NCBI RefSeq assembly: GCF_014154935.1
Contig: NZ_JACEHH010000026.1
Span: forward strand, 62,001-126,000
DNA from: Stieleria mannarensis
Lineage (GTDB): Bacteria; Planctomycetota; Planctomycetia; Pirellulales; Pirellulaceae
DNA length: 64,000 nucleotides
Reading direction: 5' to 3'
The translations under genes and the position numbers were made by a program. This document shows, piece after piece, positions 8,324 through 17,114 of this stretch (positions are counted from its first letter, which is position 1; the number at the start of each line of letters is the position of its first letter). Below the pieces are notes generated by a model, which was not told where the DNA came from, did not search any database, and saw nothing but the letters and a program-made list of their open reading frames with translations.

Positions 8324-10330
8324 CTAATAAGCTTCATATCGAATGTCACGCAAACGTTTCCCGGTCTTGACATCCGACAGACGGACGAAGCAGGCGGTCA
8401 GTCGTTGTGTGCCGACCCCCAGCGTGCATCCGGGGTAGATGATGACAATCTTGTTATCGCCTTTCTGCAGTTCGACACGATGATCCGCGCCAACTTTCTG
8501 GCCATTGACCAAAATCGTTCTGACACCGGGATGGCTGGTCATCACGGCGGCCTGACGCTTTTGGGGTGAATGGACGGTGCTGCGAAGGACATAACCCTGT
8601 GAACTCGCGTCCCAAGTGCCCATCGTCCGCACATATTCGGGGTTCAACCAATCGTGATTGACGTAGCCATCACGCGCCCTGGGACGCCATGGAAACGGCG
8701 ATCCGGCCGACACCTCCCAGCTTTCTGCCGAAGGTTGTTGCTGAGCCAGTGTGACAAGCCGTTCGACATCGAATTGGTCATTGGGGATCGGGCCAAGGAT
8801 TGCAAACCCGTCTTTGGGAAGTGATTCGTCGGGCGTCTTCCCAGGACGCTGACACGTCAAATGGATTCGGCCCGGTTGTCCATCGAGCAAGAAATCGACT
8901 TGGGCGGCAAAGTGCTCCTGCCCCCAGCGTTGGTCTGGCTGCGGTGACAACTGCAACTCTTGGCTTAACGAAAGCGACTGAAGATCATTCCGTTGAGCGT
9001 GTTGAATGGGGGCCGAGACTTGGTACCCGATCGGAACGCGCCAGGCCACACGCAATCGATCCAAACGGTGGTCCCCTGCGCACTTGAGTGACAATTTCAG
9101 CGATTGATTCTGTGCATGCAGCACCCCGTTGATCTGAGGAAAATCGGGGTCCGGCTCCAGTTTGCTTTCGTTCGGATGATTGTCTGGATTTGCGATGTGG
9201 CCGATTTTGGTTGGAAGTTGATCGTCTTTGGGGTGCCCCAAATGAAACAGGCAACGATCTTCCAGCTGGCGATCGGACATCACGACCGTCGCGTCGTTGC
9301 AGTCAACGGAAAGAACCGTTTTCGACCCGACACCGTTAATCGACAGCGTCAGCGGCGTATCGTCGTTGACGGCCAGCACACTTGGTCGCGTGACAGCGAC
9401 GCGGATCGTGTTGCCCGATCGCCGCACTTGGGTCAGCTTTGCCTCGCGGTACTGTCGCCGATACGATCCGTACTGGTTTTGATTACAATGCCAGACGTCT
9501 TCCAGTCCAACCAACAGATCGAATCGTTTTCGCAATTCGTCGTACCCGTATTCGGACCGCTGTGTTCCGTACCACGCGTGCATCGAATTGCTGATCATCG
9601 GATAGTGTTCGGTTAGCGATTCATCGTTGTAAGCCCACTGGATGGCGTTCTGGAATGTTTCCAAGGTTTGGTTCTCCGGCGGCATGATCGGGCTCAGTTC
9701 ATGCTGCAGGTCGATGTCGTTAAAGAAGCTGACGTATTCCGACAGGTGGTAAAAACCGGCTCGCTCCAATGAATCCAGCGTCCGCAAGGTGACCGCTTTG
9801 TCTTCGGGGCCGGGACGGATGTCGACAAACGAGTAAGCGTAGGAAGTGACCGGCCGGTCCAGCATCGATTCCCACGCGATTCGGACTCCAGACATCTCTT
9901 GGAACATTCGGTGGCTGTGAAAGTAGGTCACAAAGGGATGCGTCAGCGAGTGTCCACCGATACTGTTGCCGCCTTCCAACAGTTGCTTTGCGACGGGCAA
10001 GTAGTCGGCGGGACGGTTCTCCGGCGAAAACTCACGGTCGTTCAGATAAAAGGTCCCGCGAATACCGTATTCCTTCATCATTTCGCGTGTCTTGACGTTG
10101 TCACTGGTCCAATTGTCATCCCAGCGACACGAGACCGCACGGTAGTGGCCGTCAAACAGCGGTTCGATTTTGATCTCTGCCCGATCGGCGGACGCTTGAT
10201 CTTGAAACTGAATGGTCACGATCTGCATCCGCTGATCCGAACCGATTTCTTGCCCGGCACAGCGGATCGTGATCAGTGCCAGCAGTCCGACGCTGATCGT
10301 TCGTCGAATCGTATTCGATAAGTGAAACAT
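8324..10330 (-). CDS. Exported polysaccharide-deacetylase-family protein
   Basis: 668 residues with a signal peptide (ending near ITIRCAGQE). The NodB homology region occupies roughly residues 55-300: SCRWDDNWTSDN near 68 supplies the Asp pair of motif 1, and GGHSLTHPF near 123 gives the His-x3-His metal ligands of motif 2. The C-terminal 350 residues contain beta-rich modules and no second catalytic signature. The family removes N- or O-acetyl groups from glycans such as chitin, peptidoglycan or xylan. The gene starts 11 bases after the exported nitrilase-family gene and precedes the barrel protein by 24 bases. Its presence suggests that the target of this operon is an acylated (amino) sugar polymer (inference). 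Confidence 0.8.
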   Translation of the reverse strand: MFHLSNTIRRTISVGLLALITIRCAGQEIGSDQRMQIVTIQFQDQASADRAEIKIEPLFDGHYRAVSCRWDDNWTSDNVKTREMMKEYGIRGTFYLNDREFSPENRPADYLPVAKQLLEGGNSIGGHSLTHPFVTYFHSHRMFQEMSGVRIAWESMLDRPVTSYAYSFVDIRPGPEDKAVTLRTLDSLERAGFYHLSEYVSFFNDIDLQHELSPIMPPENQTLETFQNAIQWAYNDESLTEHYPMISNSMHAWYGTQRSEYGYDELRKRFDLLVGLEDVWHCNQNQYGSYRRQYREAKLTQVRRSGNTIRVAVTRPSVLAVNDDTPLTLSINGVGSKTVLSVDCNDATVVMSDRQLEDRCLFHLGHPKDDQLPTKIGHIANPDNHPNESKLEPDPDFPQINGVLHAQNQSLKLSLKCAGDHRLDRLRVAWRVPIGYQVSAPIQHAQRNDLQSLSLSQELQLSPQPDQRWGQEHFAAQVDFLLDGQPGRIHLTCQRPGKTPDESLPKDGFAILGPIPNDQFDVERLVTLAQQQPSAESWEVSAGSPFPWRPRARDGYVNHDWLNPEYVRTMGTWDASSQGYVLRSTVHSPQKRQAAVMTSHPGVRTILVNGQKVGADHRVELQKGDNKIVIIYPGCTLGVGTQRLTACFVRLSDVKTGKRLRDIRYEAY

Positions 10331-10341
10331 AAGATCTGTGA

Positions 10342-11355
10342 TTACCGTGATGATGGATCGAACGCGTTTCCGAAAGCATCCTCGCGTTGAAACACGCCAC
10401 GATCGGCAGCTTGCGTCAACACGTCATAGCGATGGGGGCGGCGCCAGGCATTTCCCCACAGACTTCGCTCTCGGTAAAAACGTAGCGAGGCGAGGTCGAT
10501 GTCGGCGTAGTGCAGCCCTTGTTCTTGGCCAGCTTTCGCGATCTGACTTCCCGCGGCGTCGAAGGCGACCGAGCAGCCGTTGTTCTGTGGTGCCGGATAA
10601 TTCGTCATGACCATCGCCATGGAGTTTTCGTAGGCCCGCACTTGGAACTGAGCGAGACGTAGTGAGTCCAGCAGACAGGCGTTGGGGGTCAACACCACTT
10701 CTGCACCGGCGAGCATCAAGCTGCGAGCGCTTTCTGGAAACTCGCGATCAAAACAGATCATCGCTCCCACGCGAACGCTTCCGTGCTTTGTGTCCAGATC
10801 GACCGCTTCCCATCCTGTGCCGGGCGTCAACGCCGCTTCAAACGCAAAATCACACGTGTGCACCTTGCCGTACGTCAACACGATCTCGCCGTGACGATTG
10901 ATCAAACTGACGGCGTTGCGCGGGTGGGGGTGATAGCTCTGCAAATAGGTTGCGGCGATCGCGAGATCCAATTCCTTTGCCAAGGCCCGCAATCGGCCGA
11001 CCCACGTTCCATCAACCGGTGTGGCTTGCTGACGCCATGCCGCCACGGTCTGTTGATTAAAGTCGGTAAAACCACGGTAGCCGATGTTCCACATTTCGGG
11101 CATCAGCAAGATGTCGGCCCCACGGTCCGCGGCCTGCCGACAATACGATTCCGCGATTTGTAGGTTCCTTTCTTGGTCATTACCAGCCGGGATCGCTTGC
11201 ATCAACGCAACTCTTAGGACGTTGGCTGACGCGGACGGATTCGATTTTGACTCCGTCGTGTGATTTTCCGGCTCGCCGGCTCGAATCATGGCTTGGCCGG
11301 CAACGAGGCCGCCTGTGGTACCCACAAGCTTTAGAAAATGACGTCGGTCGCTCAT
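10342..11355 (-). CDS. Tat-exported carbon-nitrogen hydrolase (nitrilase superfamily)
   Basis: The ATG at 11355 is preferred over an upstream in-frame start because it places a twin-arginine signal (SDRRHFLKLVGTTGG) at the N-terminus and has a GGAG ten bases upstream. The 337-residue product carries the Glu-Lys-Cys triad of the nitrilase superfamily: LLMPEMWN near residue 83, YGKVHTC near 160 and MICFDREFPES near 198. The family cleaves non-peptide C-N bonds (amides, nitriles, N-carbamyl groups) and is usually cytoplasmic, so export is unusual. The gene lies 114 bases after the lipoprotein gene and 11 bases before the deacetylase. A second, Sec-exported member is found at 17115, next to other CehA/McbA genes. 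Confidence 0.88.
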   Translation of the reverse strand: MSDRRHFLKLVGTTGGLVAGQAMIRAGEPENHTTESKSNPSASANVLRVALMQAIPAGNDQERNLQIAESYCRQAADRGADILLMPEMWNIGYRGFTDFNQQTVAAWRQQATPVDGTWVGRLRALAKELDLAIAATYLQSYHPHPRNAVSLINRHGEIVLTYGKVHTCDFAFEAALTPGTGWEAVDLDTKHGSVRVGAMICFDREFPESARSLMLAGAEVVLTPNACLLDSLRLAQFQVRAYENSMAMVMTNYPAPQNNGCSVAFDAAGSQIAKAGQEQGLHYADIDLASLRFYRERSLWGNAWRRPHRYDVLTQAADRGVFQREDAFGNAFDPSSR

Positions 11356-11469
11356 CGCGAGACGACTCCGTATTGTTAGGGAATGTGGTGCCAATCGTCT
11401 CGATCGTCTGACGGATTGCATCAACGATCGAAACGACATGGCACGTGAGAACCTAGGTGGTGTTAGCGA

Positions 11470-11652
11470 CTATCGTTGGCCGGGCAACTTGGATTGGCTT
11501 TGCATCTGCGATTGAAAGTCCGCAAACGCTTGCTTTTTGGCTTCCAACACTTCTGGATCAGGTTGTTCAACGATACGGTTTGAACCGTCATCGCATCCGA
11601 CGGTGATCAAGATGAACGCGAATGCGATGGTTAGTATGAATGGCTTTAACAT
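11470..11652 (-). CDS. Small lipoprotein (60 aa)
   Basis: Sixty codons: MLKPFILTIAFAFILITVGC forms a signal peptide with a lipobox (ITVGC, Cys20), followed by a polar tail with an acidic start (DDGSN) and a glutamine-rich helix (AFADFQSQMQSQ). Tiny lipoproteins directly after DUF1559 genes are common in planctomycetes, and this one is 45 bases downstream of one. Processing would leave about 40 residues anchored to a membrane. The function is unknown; it may accompany the pseudopilin-like protein. Confidence 0.8.
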   Translation of the reverse strand: MLKPFILTIAFAFILITVGCDDGSNRIVEQPDPEVLEAKKQAFADFQSQMQSQSKLPGQR

Positions 11653-11696
11653 GGTGATCGGTTTGGAGATTGGAGACGGGTAGTCGTGAACATTTG

Positions 11697-12932
11697 CTAC
11701 AGTGCTTCCTCGATGACTTCACCGGACGCTCGTGTTCCGAGTGCTCCCCACAGGCCGTACGGACTTTGGCTGCCCGGGACGTTCGGCTGGCTGATGACGG
11801 GCGCGTTTGGCGTGCCCGCTTCGATCGAGTCGGTGATGAACTTCACCGCACCGTCGCCCATCAAGATGTGGCATCCGCCTTGGTGCTGGCTGCTGGGACC
11901 GTAAACACCGGGGACAACCAACAAGTTCGGGCCGCAGAGTTCGCGGTTGGGGGGCAAGATGGTCATGACTTGTTGGACCGAAGGCAGATAACTGGCCCAC
12001 ATCATTCCACGGGTCACGGGGTAGCCGGACACCAGGAACGGGGGCGGCGTTCCGCCGTCGCTGCCGCTGGACCAGAACCTCGGCCGGTCGGGGCTGATCT
12101 GGCCGGTGTCGGAGCAGTGCATCGGATTCGCCTGCGGCATGTTGCTGCCAATTGCGAAGTTGTCTTCGCCATTACCCAACGAGACCGCGCCGCGGATATC
12201 GCGGTCACCCAACTCGGTCACGATTTCCCCCATCGCAATCGTATTGGAAAGACCGTCCAGAATGTCACGGAATTTGGAAGCGCGTCGAAACGCAAAGGTG
12301 CCTCGATCGGCTGCTCGTACATAAGGTGCCATAAAGGAATCAATTCCCGAGAGCGTCCAATTGCTCCAACCATGTGCCAAACTGGAGTGGCAGGAATCAC
12401 CCATGCACGCACCATAGTTGGTGCGACCTTGTGCGGGGGCACCGACGCCGGGATCGCTGGGGCAACGCAGTGTTGGGATTTCGGTCATCCAAGGGATGTA
12501 GTCGAATTCATCCTGTGGCACCGGTCCCATGGGGTTCCATCGGCCGGAAACGGGAGGCGTGGTGATGAAGTCGGTGTTGGGGTTTGCGATCTGATCCCAG
12601 AGTGCTTGCTGTTCAAAGAACGGCAGCAAGCCGACCAGCATACTGAGCCGTTCGTGCGATGCGCCTTCAATCGGCGTGGGTTCGCCCCATCCACCGGCTC
12701 CCGGCGCTAGGCCTGTCCCCGTGCCGTGTGTCGGCAATTGCATGTAGGCCGAATGGTAGTTGTGGAGTGCTAAGCCGATTTGTTTGAAGTTATTGCTGCA
12801 ACTCATCCGTCGGGCTGCTTCGCGGGCGGCTTGAACGGCGGGAAGCAACAACCCGACCAAGATGCCGATAATGGCAATCACGACCAGTAGTTCGACGAGG
12901 GTAAATCCGCGTGAATGCTTGCGGTACGACAT
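11697..12932 (-). CDS. DUF1559 protein with prepilin-type N-terminus
   Basis: 411 residues. A GGAG six bases upstream supports the ATG. The N-terminus RGFTLVELLVVIAIIGILVGLLLPAVQ is a textbook type IV prepilin/type II pseudopilin cleavage and methylation site (G|FTLVE), followed by AREAARRMSCSNNFKQIGLALHNY, the signature of the DUF1559 family. The C-terminal LMGDGAVKFI matches the family's end motif. Planctomycetes carry tens to hundreds of these proteins, and their role (pseudopilus or surface fibre) is unproven. It is downstream of the sigma/FecR pair and upstream of the lipoprotein and hydrolases, so it may be the surface component of this gene set. Confidence 0.93.
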   Translation of the reverse strand: MSYRKHSRGFTLVELLVVIAIIGILVGLLLPAVQAAREAARRMSCSNNFKQIGLALHNYHSAYMQLPTHGTGTGLAPGAGGWGEPTPIEGASHERLSMLVGLLPFFEQQALWDQIANPNTDFITTPPVSGRWNPMGPVPQDEFDYIPWMTEIPTLRCPSDPGVGAPAQGRTNYGACMGDSCHSSLAHGWSNWTLSGIDSFMAPYVRAADRGTFAFRRASKFRDILDGLSNTIAMGEIVTELGDRDIRGAVSLGNGEDNFAIGSNMPQANPMHCSDTGQISPDRPRFWSSGSDGGTPPPFLVSGYPVTRGMMWASYLPSVQQVMTILPPNRELCGPNLLVVPGVYGPSSQHQGGCHILMGDGAVKFITDSIEAGTPNAPVISQPNVPGSQSPYGLWGALGTRASGEVIEEAL

Positions 12933-13060
12933 GGAAGACTCCTACACATCAGGAATGTATGCCTGTGCAGCCCTCGTCGAGAGGGAGAAGGCGTGAAACG
13001 AACAGGTGCTGGGAAATAGCAGGGAGGATGATTGAAGGCGGGATGATCGTGTAAAGTCGA

Positions 13061-14893
13061 TCACGGGTATTCGATCAGGTATCCGAACCAGTTCGCGGGA
13101 CGCGCTTCCATCGCGCGCGTCTGTACACTCCATTGATTTTTTGTGTGGTCCCATCGCAGCAATCCATAGACATCGCTGGTGGGCAAAAACGGTTGGTGAA
13201 TTTCGATGTCTCCGACGCCTTGGCCGTTGACCCAGGTCAGTCCGTCTTGCTTTGATCCTGACAGGCCGATCATGTTTTCTGGGATGCCGCACACGCGAAG
13301 AATGTTGTCGACGATAAAGTCCGTCTCTTCCTGAGTCTCCAGGACAACGAGGTGCCCTTGCGAACCGTTGAAACTGGACTCGCTGGCACGTTGTTGGATG
13401 TCTTTCCAGTCGGTCGCCTGAAGCGAAAGCACGAGCCGGTAGGAGTGTCCGTTGCCGCCGACCTCTTCTGGCCACTCGATCGGGTCCATGGTCATGCTGC
13501 GTTGCTGAAGCGCATCAACCGGTGGCTCGAATTCGACCAGAAACGCAGAGATCTTTTCGTGGATACTGTCGACACTCAAATCGTTCCACGCCCAGGGCTG
13601 GTGGTCGACAAACGACGTGTACATGCCGTAGTCTTCCCCTCCGTGCCAATCCGCTTCCCGGTAGTTGTCTGGTTGTTGCGAGGGGTAGCTGGCCCAATTC
13701 GAATACTCCAACGGTTCACCGGTGACCCAACGGAAATGGGATTCACGCAACACGTCGGTCAATCCAATCCAGATACCGCGTTGGGCAACGTCTTGGATCA
13801 CTTTGTCGATCAAGAAGCGGTCTTCTTCCGCTGACGTCACCGTGACCAAGTGACCGGGGAGCCCGTTGTGATACAGACGCATGGCTTTTAATGCCGCTTC
13901 ATGCCACGAAATCGGTCGGTCCAGAACGACCAACTGGTAATAATGCCCGTTGCCACCTTGCTGCGTCGTCCACTGGATCGGATTGGCGGCACGCAACGCC
14001 AGTCCACCGAAACGATTCTTGGAATAGGCGATTCTCTCACCGGGTCTGCCTGCCGTTTCGAACCGCATTGCCTGGCCGTCGATCAACTCTATCGGATCAC
14101 CCGACGGACCGTCTTGCACATCCACCTGGCCGCGAAACACGTGGACTTCCGAGGCGCCGCCCGGTTCCGCGACCACACCAAATTCGGTTCCTTGATCCAC
14201 TAGTTCCGACGTTGGCGTGCGCACCCGAAACCCGATCGCGCTGGGAGGCATGTGCGCTGCCAGTTTCCCAGAATCCAGGTAGGCCGAAAACGACGATTCC
14301 ACGTCCAACTTGGCCGGACCAGAAACCACCAGCTTGGCCCCCGAGTCGAAGACGATCTCGGCTTCACCCGACTCCAAGGAAACCGCACCCGGCTCGATTC
14401 GTGATCCCACATCGATCGCCTGTCGGTTTTCTGCCCAAACCGGCGTCGACGCGCTCAGCAACGTGGCAACAAACGACTGAGACAGCGGTTCAGTCCCCAC
14501 GGCCCCTTGGTCGCTTGGACCCGACTCAGCAATCGGGCCGGGCAGGGACGCATTGTTGCCCGAGCGGCCCGCCCAAAAAGCGCTTAAAGCAATCAACATC
14601 ACCACGGCAACCGCGAGCAATGCCAGAGACGCCTTGGTGCCCCAATCACTGCCTTTCAACTTTCGACGCATCGTCGGCTCTTGCAACGCGCTCAGTTTCG
14701 ATGCGGCTTCGCCAGTCCGATATCGCCACATCAATTCGCCGTTCAAACGGGCGTAGGCAAGGTAAGCCTCTCGAAGCTCGGCGCTCGCTTCCAGCTTCTG
14801 GTTCAGCCTTTTCGCCTCCTCTGGGGAAATCGTGCCATCGCAAGACTTCCCGATCAGCTTCAGCATTTCTTCGGTGACGTTTGGTTCTGCCAT
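13061..14893 (-). CDS. FecR-like membrane protein with two C-type-lectin-like domains
   Basis: The start at 14893 (MAEPNVTEEM) is fixed by a strong AGGAGGAA six bases upstream and a one-base TGATG overlap with the sigma-factor stop. The 610-residue product has a short cytoplasmic anti-sigma-like helix bundle (residues 1-85), one membrane helix (about 87-108), a FecR domain (about 150-285, with AKLVVSGPAKLDVESSFSA and SELVDQGTEFGV), then two C-type-lectin-like domains starting near 309 (GNGHYYQLVV) and 476 (GNGHSYRLVL). The first has the typical WIGLTD and AWNDL motifs. FecR proteins relay periplasmic signals to an ECF sigma factor. Here the lectin domains could sense a carbohydrate (inference). 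Confidence 0.88.
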   Translation of the reverse strand: MAEPNVTEEMLKLIGKSCDGTISPEEAKRLNQKLEASAELREAYLAYARLNGELMWRYRTGEAASKLSALQEPTMRRKLKGSDWGTKASLALLAVAVVMLIALSAFWAGRSGNNASLPGPIAESGPSDQGAVGTEPLSQSFVATLLSASTPVWAENRQAIDVGSRIEPGAVSLESGEAEIVFDSGAKLVVSGPAKLDVESSFSAYLDSGKLAAHMPPSAIGFRVRTPTSELVDQGTEFGVVAEPGGASEVHVFRGQVDVQDGPSGDPIELIDGQAMRFETAGRPGERIAYSKNRFGGLALRAANPIQWTTQQGGNGHYYQLVVLDRPISWHEAALKAMRLYHNGLPGHLVTVTSAEEDRFLIDKVIQDVAQRGIWIGLTDVLRESHFRWVTGEPLEYSNWASYPSQQPDNYREADWHGGEDYGMYTSFVDHQPWAWNDLSVDSIHEKISAFLVEFEPPVDALQQRSMTMDPIEWPEEVGGNGHSYRLVLSLQATDWKDIQQRASESSFNGSQGHLVVLETQEETDFIVDNILRVCGIPENMIGLSGSKQDGLTWVNGQGVGDIEIHQPFLPTSDVYGLLRWDHTKNQWSVQTRAMEARPANWFGYLIEYP

Positions 14894-15441
14894 CAGTTCG
14901 TTCCTCCTGAACCGGCGGGATTGATCGAGACTTGACCTTCGATGCAATGAATCAGCGAGCGTCGGATACGATGCAGCCGCATGTAAATCGCATCCGCAGA
15001 AATTCCCAGCGTTTCGGCCACGGATCTTGCCCCCACAGATTCCAAATAACACTTCTCCAACAGATCTCGCTGGCGATCTTGCAGCACTTCCAAGCAATGC
15101 TCCAACGCCTCCACTCGATCCACGTCGGGTTCCTCCTCGACCTGCTCGGCCAGCATCGAGATCACCGCGTCTGACAAATGAACGTTTTTTCGTTCGCTAC
15201 GGCGCAAGAAGTTCCTGACTTCATTCAAGGCGATCCCTCGCGCCCAGGACACAAATCCATAGCGTGAATCAAAGCGATCCCACTTCTGCCACATCACCAA
15301 ACTGGTACGCTGGAGGATGTCTTCCGCATCCGACCGGTTGGGGACCAGCGTGGCGATGTAGGCGTACACGCGTCCCTGATTCTGGAGGTACAACAACGCG
15401 AAGTCGTCTTTCGAAAGTGGAGTTGATTGATCGTCCGCCAT
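14893..15441 (-). CDS. ECF RNA polymerase sigma factor
   Basis: 182 residues. Region 2 spans roughly residues 15-85, with YIATLVPNRSDAEDILQRTSLVMWQKW and FVSWARGIALNEVRNFLRR. Region 4 spans about 110-170, with LEVLQDRQRDLLEKCYLE and SVAETLGISADAIYMRLHRIRRSL as the helix-turn-helix. There is no sigma region 3 or 1.1, as in ECF factors. This type, directly followed by a FecR-containing gene with translational overlap (TGATG), is frequent in planctomycetes and Verrucomicrobia. It likely controls its own operon and perhaps the neighbouring hydrolase genes. The product ends in SINPAGSGGTN. Confidence 0.93.
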   Translation of the reverse strand: MADDQSTPLSKDDFALLYLQNQGRVYAYIATLVPNRSDAEDILQRTSLVMWQKWDRFDSRYGFVSWARGIALNEVRNFLRRSERKNVHLSDAVISMLAEQVEEEPDVDRVEALEHCLEVLQDRQRDLLEKCYLESVGARSVAETLGISADAIYMRLHRIRRSLIHCIEGQVSINPAGSGGTN

Positions 15442-15567
15442 CTGAATTCCGTCGGTCGTTCGTGGTCGCCACTCGTAATCGTGGTCAGGTGGTTTGGTCT
15501 AACGCATTTTTGCAAAAAATTCGCAAAACTCGCGACAAACTTTAAGCCCCCGCTCGAGCAACGAGGG

Positions 15568-16893
15568 CTAAGACACCTCAAACCCGTTGCGTTGCTCGCG
15601 CACCAGCCACTCGTTGGCGGCTTGGTCATCCATGACCGTCTGACTGGCTGGATCCCACCGCAAGTTGCGTCCCAGTCGCATCGCGATGTTGGCCAAGTGG
15701 CAGACGTTCAAATGCCGGATGTGGCTGGCGGGGTCCGAGATCCCCGCCCCGCGTTCTCGACAACTGCGATAAAAATTCTCCATGTGAGGCATAACAGGCC
15801 GGCCCTTGCGAAGGCTGTCAAACAAGAACTTGTCCAGGGGATGGCTGCTCAAGTCTTCGATGGGTTTGCCGGTCAGCTTGCCGCGGTTGACAAAGAAGCG
15901 GCCTTGTTCGCATTCGAACAAGATGCCGTTATCAAATCCAAGTTGCTTGGCGTGATCGCAAATGATCAATTCAGTCCCGCCGGGGAAGCGGCAGCGGATC
16001 CGGAAGGAATTTGCGGTGTTGTACTGGTTGTCCAGAGCTGGCATTCCGTCGACAAGTTCGACTGGGTGGGCCGCATCCAATACCTCGATCGCTATCGGTT
16101 GGTCACCACCGCCGCCCAGCGCCCACATCGCGATGTCGACATGGTGGGCACCCCAGTCGGTCAGCTTTCCGCCGGAGTATTCGTACCACCAGCGAAAGTT
16201 GCCGTGACATCGCTGCGGAATGTAATCGACCTCCGGTGCCTGCCCCAGCCACTGATTCCAATCCAGGCTCTCCGGCGGCGGAGTGGACTTGAACGGCCCT
16301 CCGGTCGGGCCGCCGCCGATTGCCGCCGTGATCCGCTTGATCGCCCCCAGACGACCTGACCTCGCTAGTGCAACTGCGGTCTGAAAACTGGGGTCGCTTC
16401 GTTGCTGGGTTCCGACCTGGAGAACGCCGCCGGTTTCCCGGACGACTTTTTCGATCAGCCGACCTTCGTCCACGGAGAAGGTCAACGGCTTTTCACAGTA
16501 GACATCCTTTCCGCTTCGCAAGGCGTCAACGGTAATCTTTGTGTGCCAATGGTCGGGCGCGCAGACAAAAAACACGTCGATGTCATCGCGGTCAAGTAAC
16601 TCGCGGTAGTCGACGCAGACGGTCGTCGCTTCCGGTACCAGCGATTTATAGGCGTCTGATCGCTGGCGGTCGACATCGCAGATCGCAGTGATTTTGAAGT
16701 GTGGCGCCAGGTTAACGCGAGCGTGATGCGAGGCGATCCCGCCGCAGCCGATCACCGCTCCACGCAAGGGCTCCTTCGTGTCGACCTCGTTCGCGGCGAC
16801 CGTGCCGGCCCGGCTTAGCGCCGACGACGCGACTCCGCAGGCAGCAAGTGAGTGATGCAGGAATCGGCGTCTGGAATGTCGCGGTGTTGTCAT
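15568..16893 (-). CDS. Tat-signal Gfo/Idh/MocA-family oxidoreductase
   Basis: 441 residues. The N-terminus HSRRRFLHHSLAACG resembles a twin-arginine export signal. A Rossmann fold follows (RGAVIGCGGIASHHARVN, about residues 44-62), then DVFFVCAPDHWHTKI and the family hallmark EKPLTFSVDEG near residue 135. The C-terminal half is the GFO_IDH_MocA substrate domain with GGGPTGGPF and YSGGKLTDWGAHHVDIA. Members oxidise or epimerise sugars and inositols with NAD(P), and Tat-exported versions carry their cofactor out folded. It is transcribed toward the sigma/FecR genes but separated from them by 126 bases. The sugar substrate is unknown. Confidence 0.88.
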   Translation of the reverse strand: MTTPRHSRRRFLHHSLAACGVASSALSRAGTVAANEVDTKEPLRGAVIGCGGIASHHARVNLAPHFKITAICDVDRQRSDAYKSLVPEATTVCVDYRELLDRDDIDVFFVCAPDHWHTKITVDALRSGKDVYCEKPLTFSVDEGRLIEKVVRETGGVLQVGTQQRSDPSFQTAVALARSGRLGAIKRITAAIGGGPTGGPFKSTPPPESLDWNQWLGQAPEVDYIPQRCHGNFRWWYEYSGGKLTDWGAHHVDIAMWALGGGGDQPIAIEVLDAAHPVELVDGMPALDNQYNTANSFRIRCRFPGGTELIICDHAKQLGFDNGILFECEQGRFFVNRGKLTGKPIEDLSSHPLDKFLFDSLRKGRPVMPHMENFYRSCRERGAGISDPASHIRHLNVCHLANIAMRLGRNLRWDPASQTVMDDQAANEWLVREQRNGFEVS

Positions 16894-17114
16894 GATTCAT
16901 TGATCGATCAAAAAGGTAACGCAGCGTCCGGGGCCATGGGCATGCATAGGTCCAACATCTGATCGTGTGACGGGCGCGAGATCTAACGAACGTTCACTAC
17001 ATTTTTTCGATCAAATTATTCTCCGTTAGATTTCCGAGGGCCAAAACGATCAAGTGACAGAACCAGAGTGCTTGTCTGTTGCCAGTCCGTCTGCCTCGTT
17101 GTTTTGGAAATTTG
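16894..17114. promoter_or_regulatory. Divergent promoter region between oxidoreductase and plus-strand hydrolase operon
   Basis: The 221 bases separate two divergent starts (16893 minus, 17115 plus). An AT-rich core with runs of T lies at about 16995-17030, unlike the GC-rich coding flanks. It must hold the promoters of both operons. No exact sigma box or operator could be assigned by eye. Confidence 0.5.
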
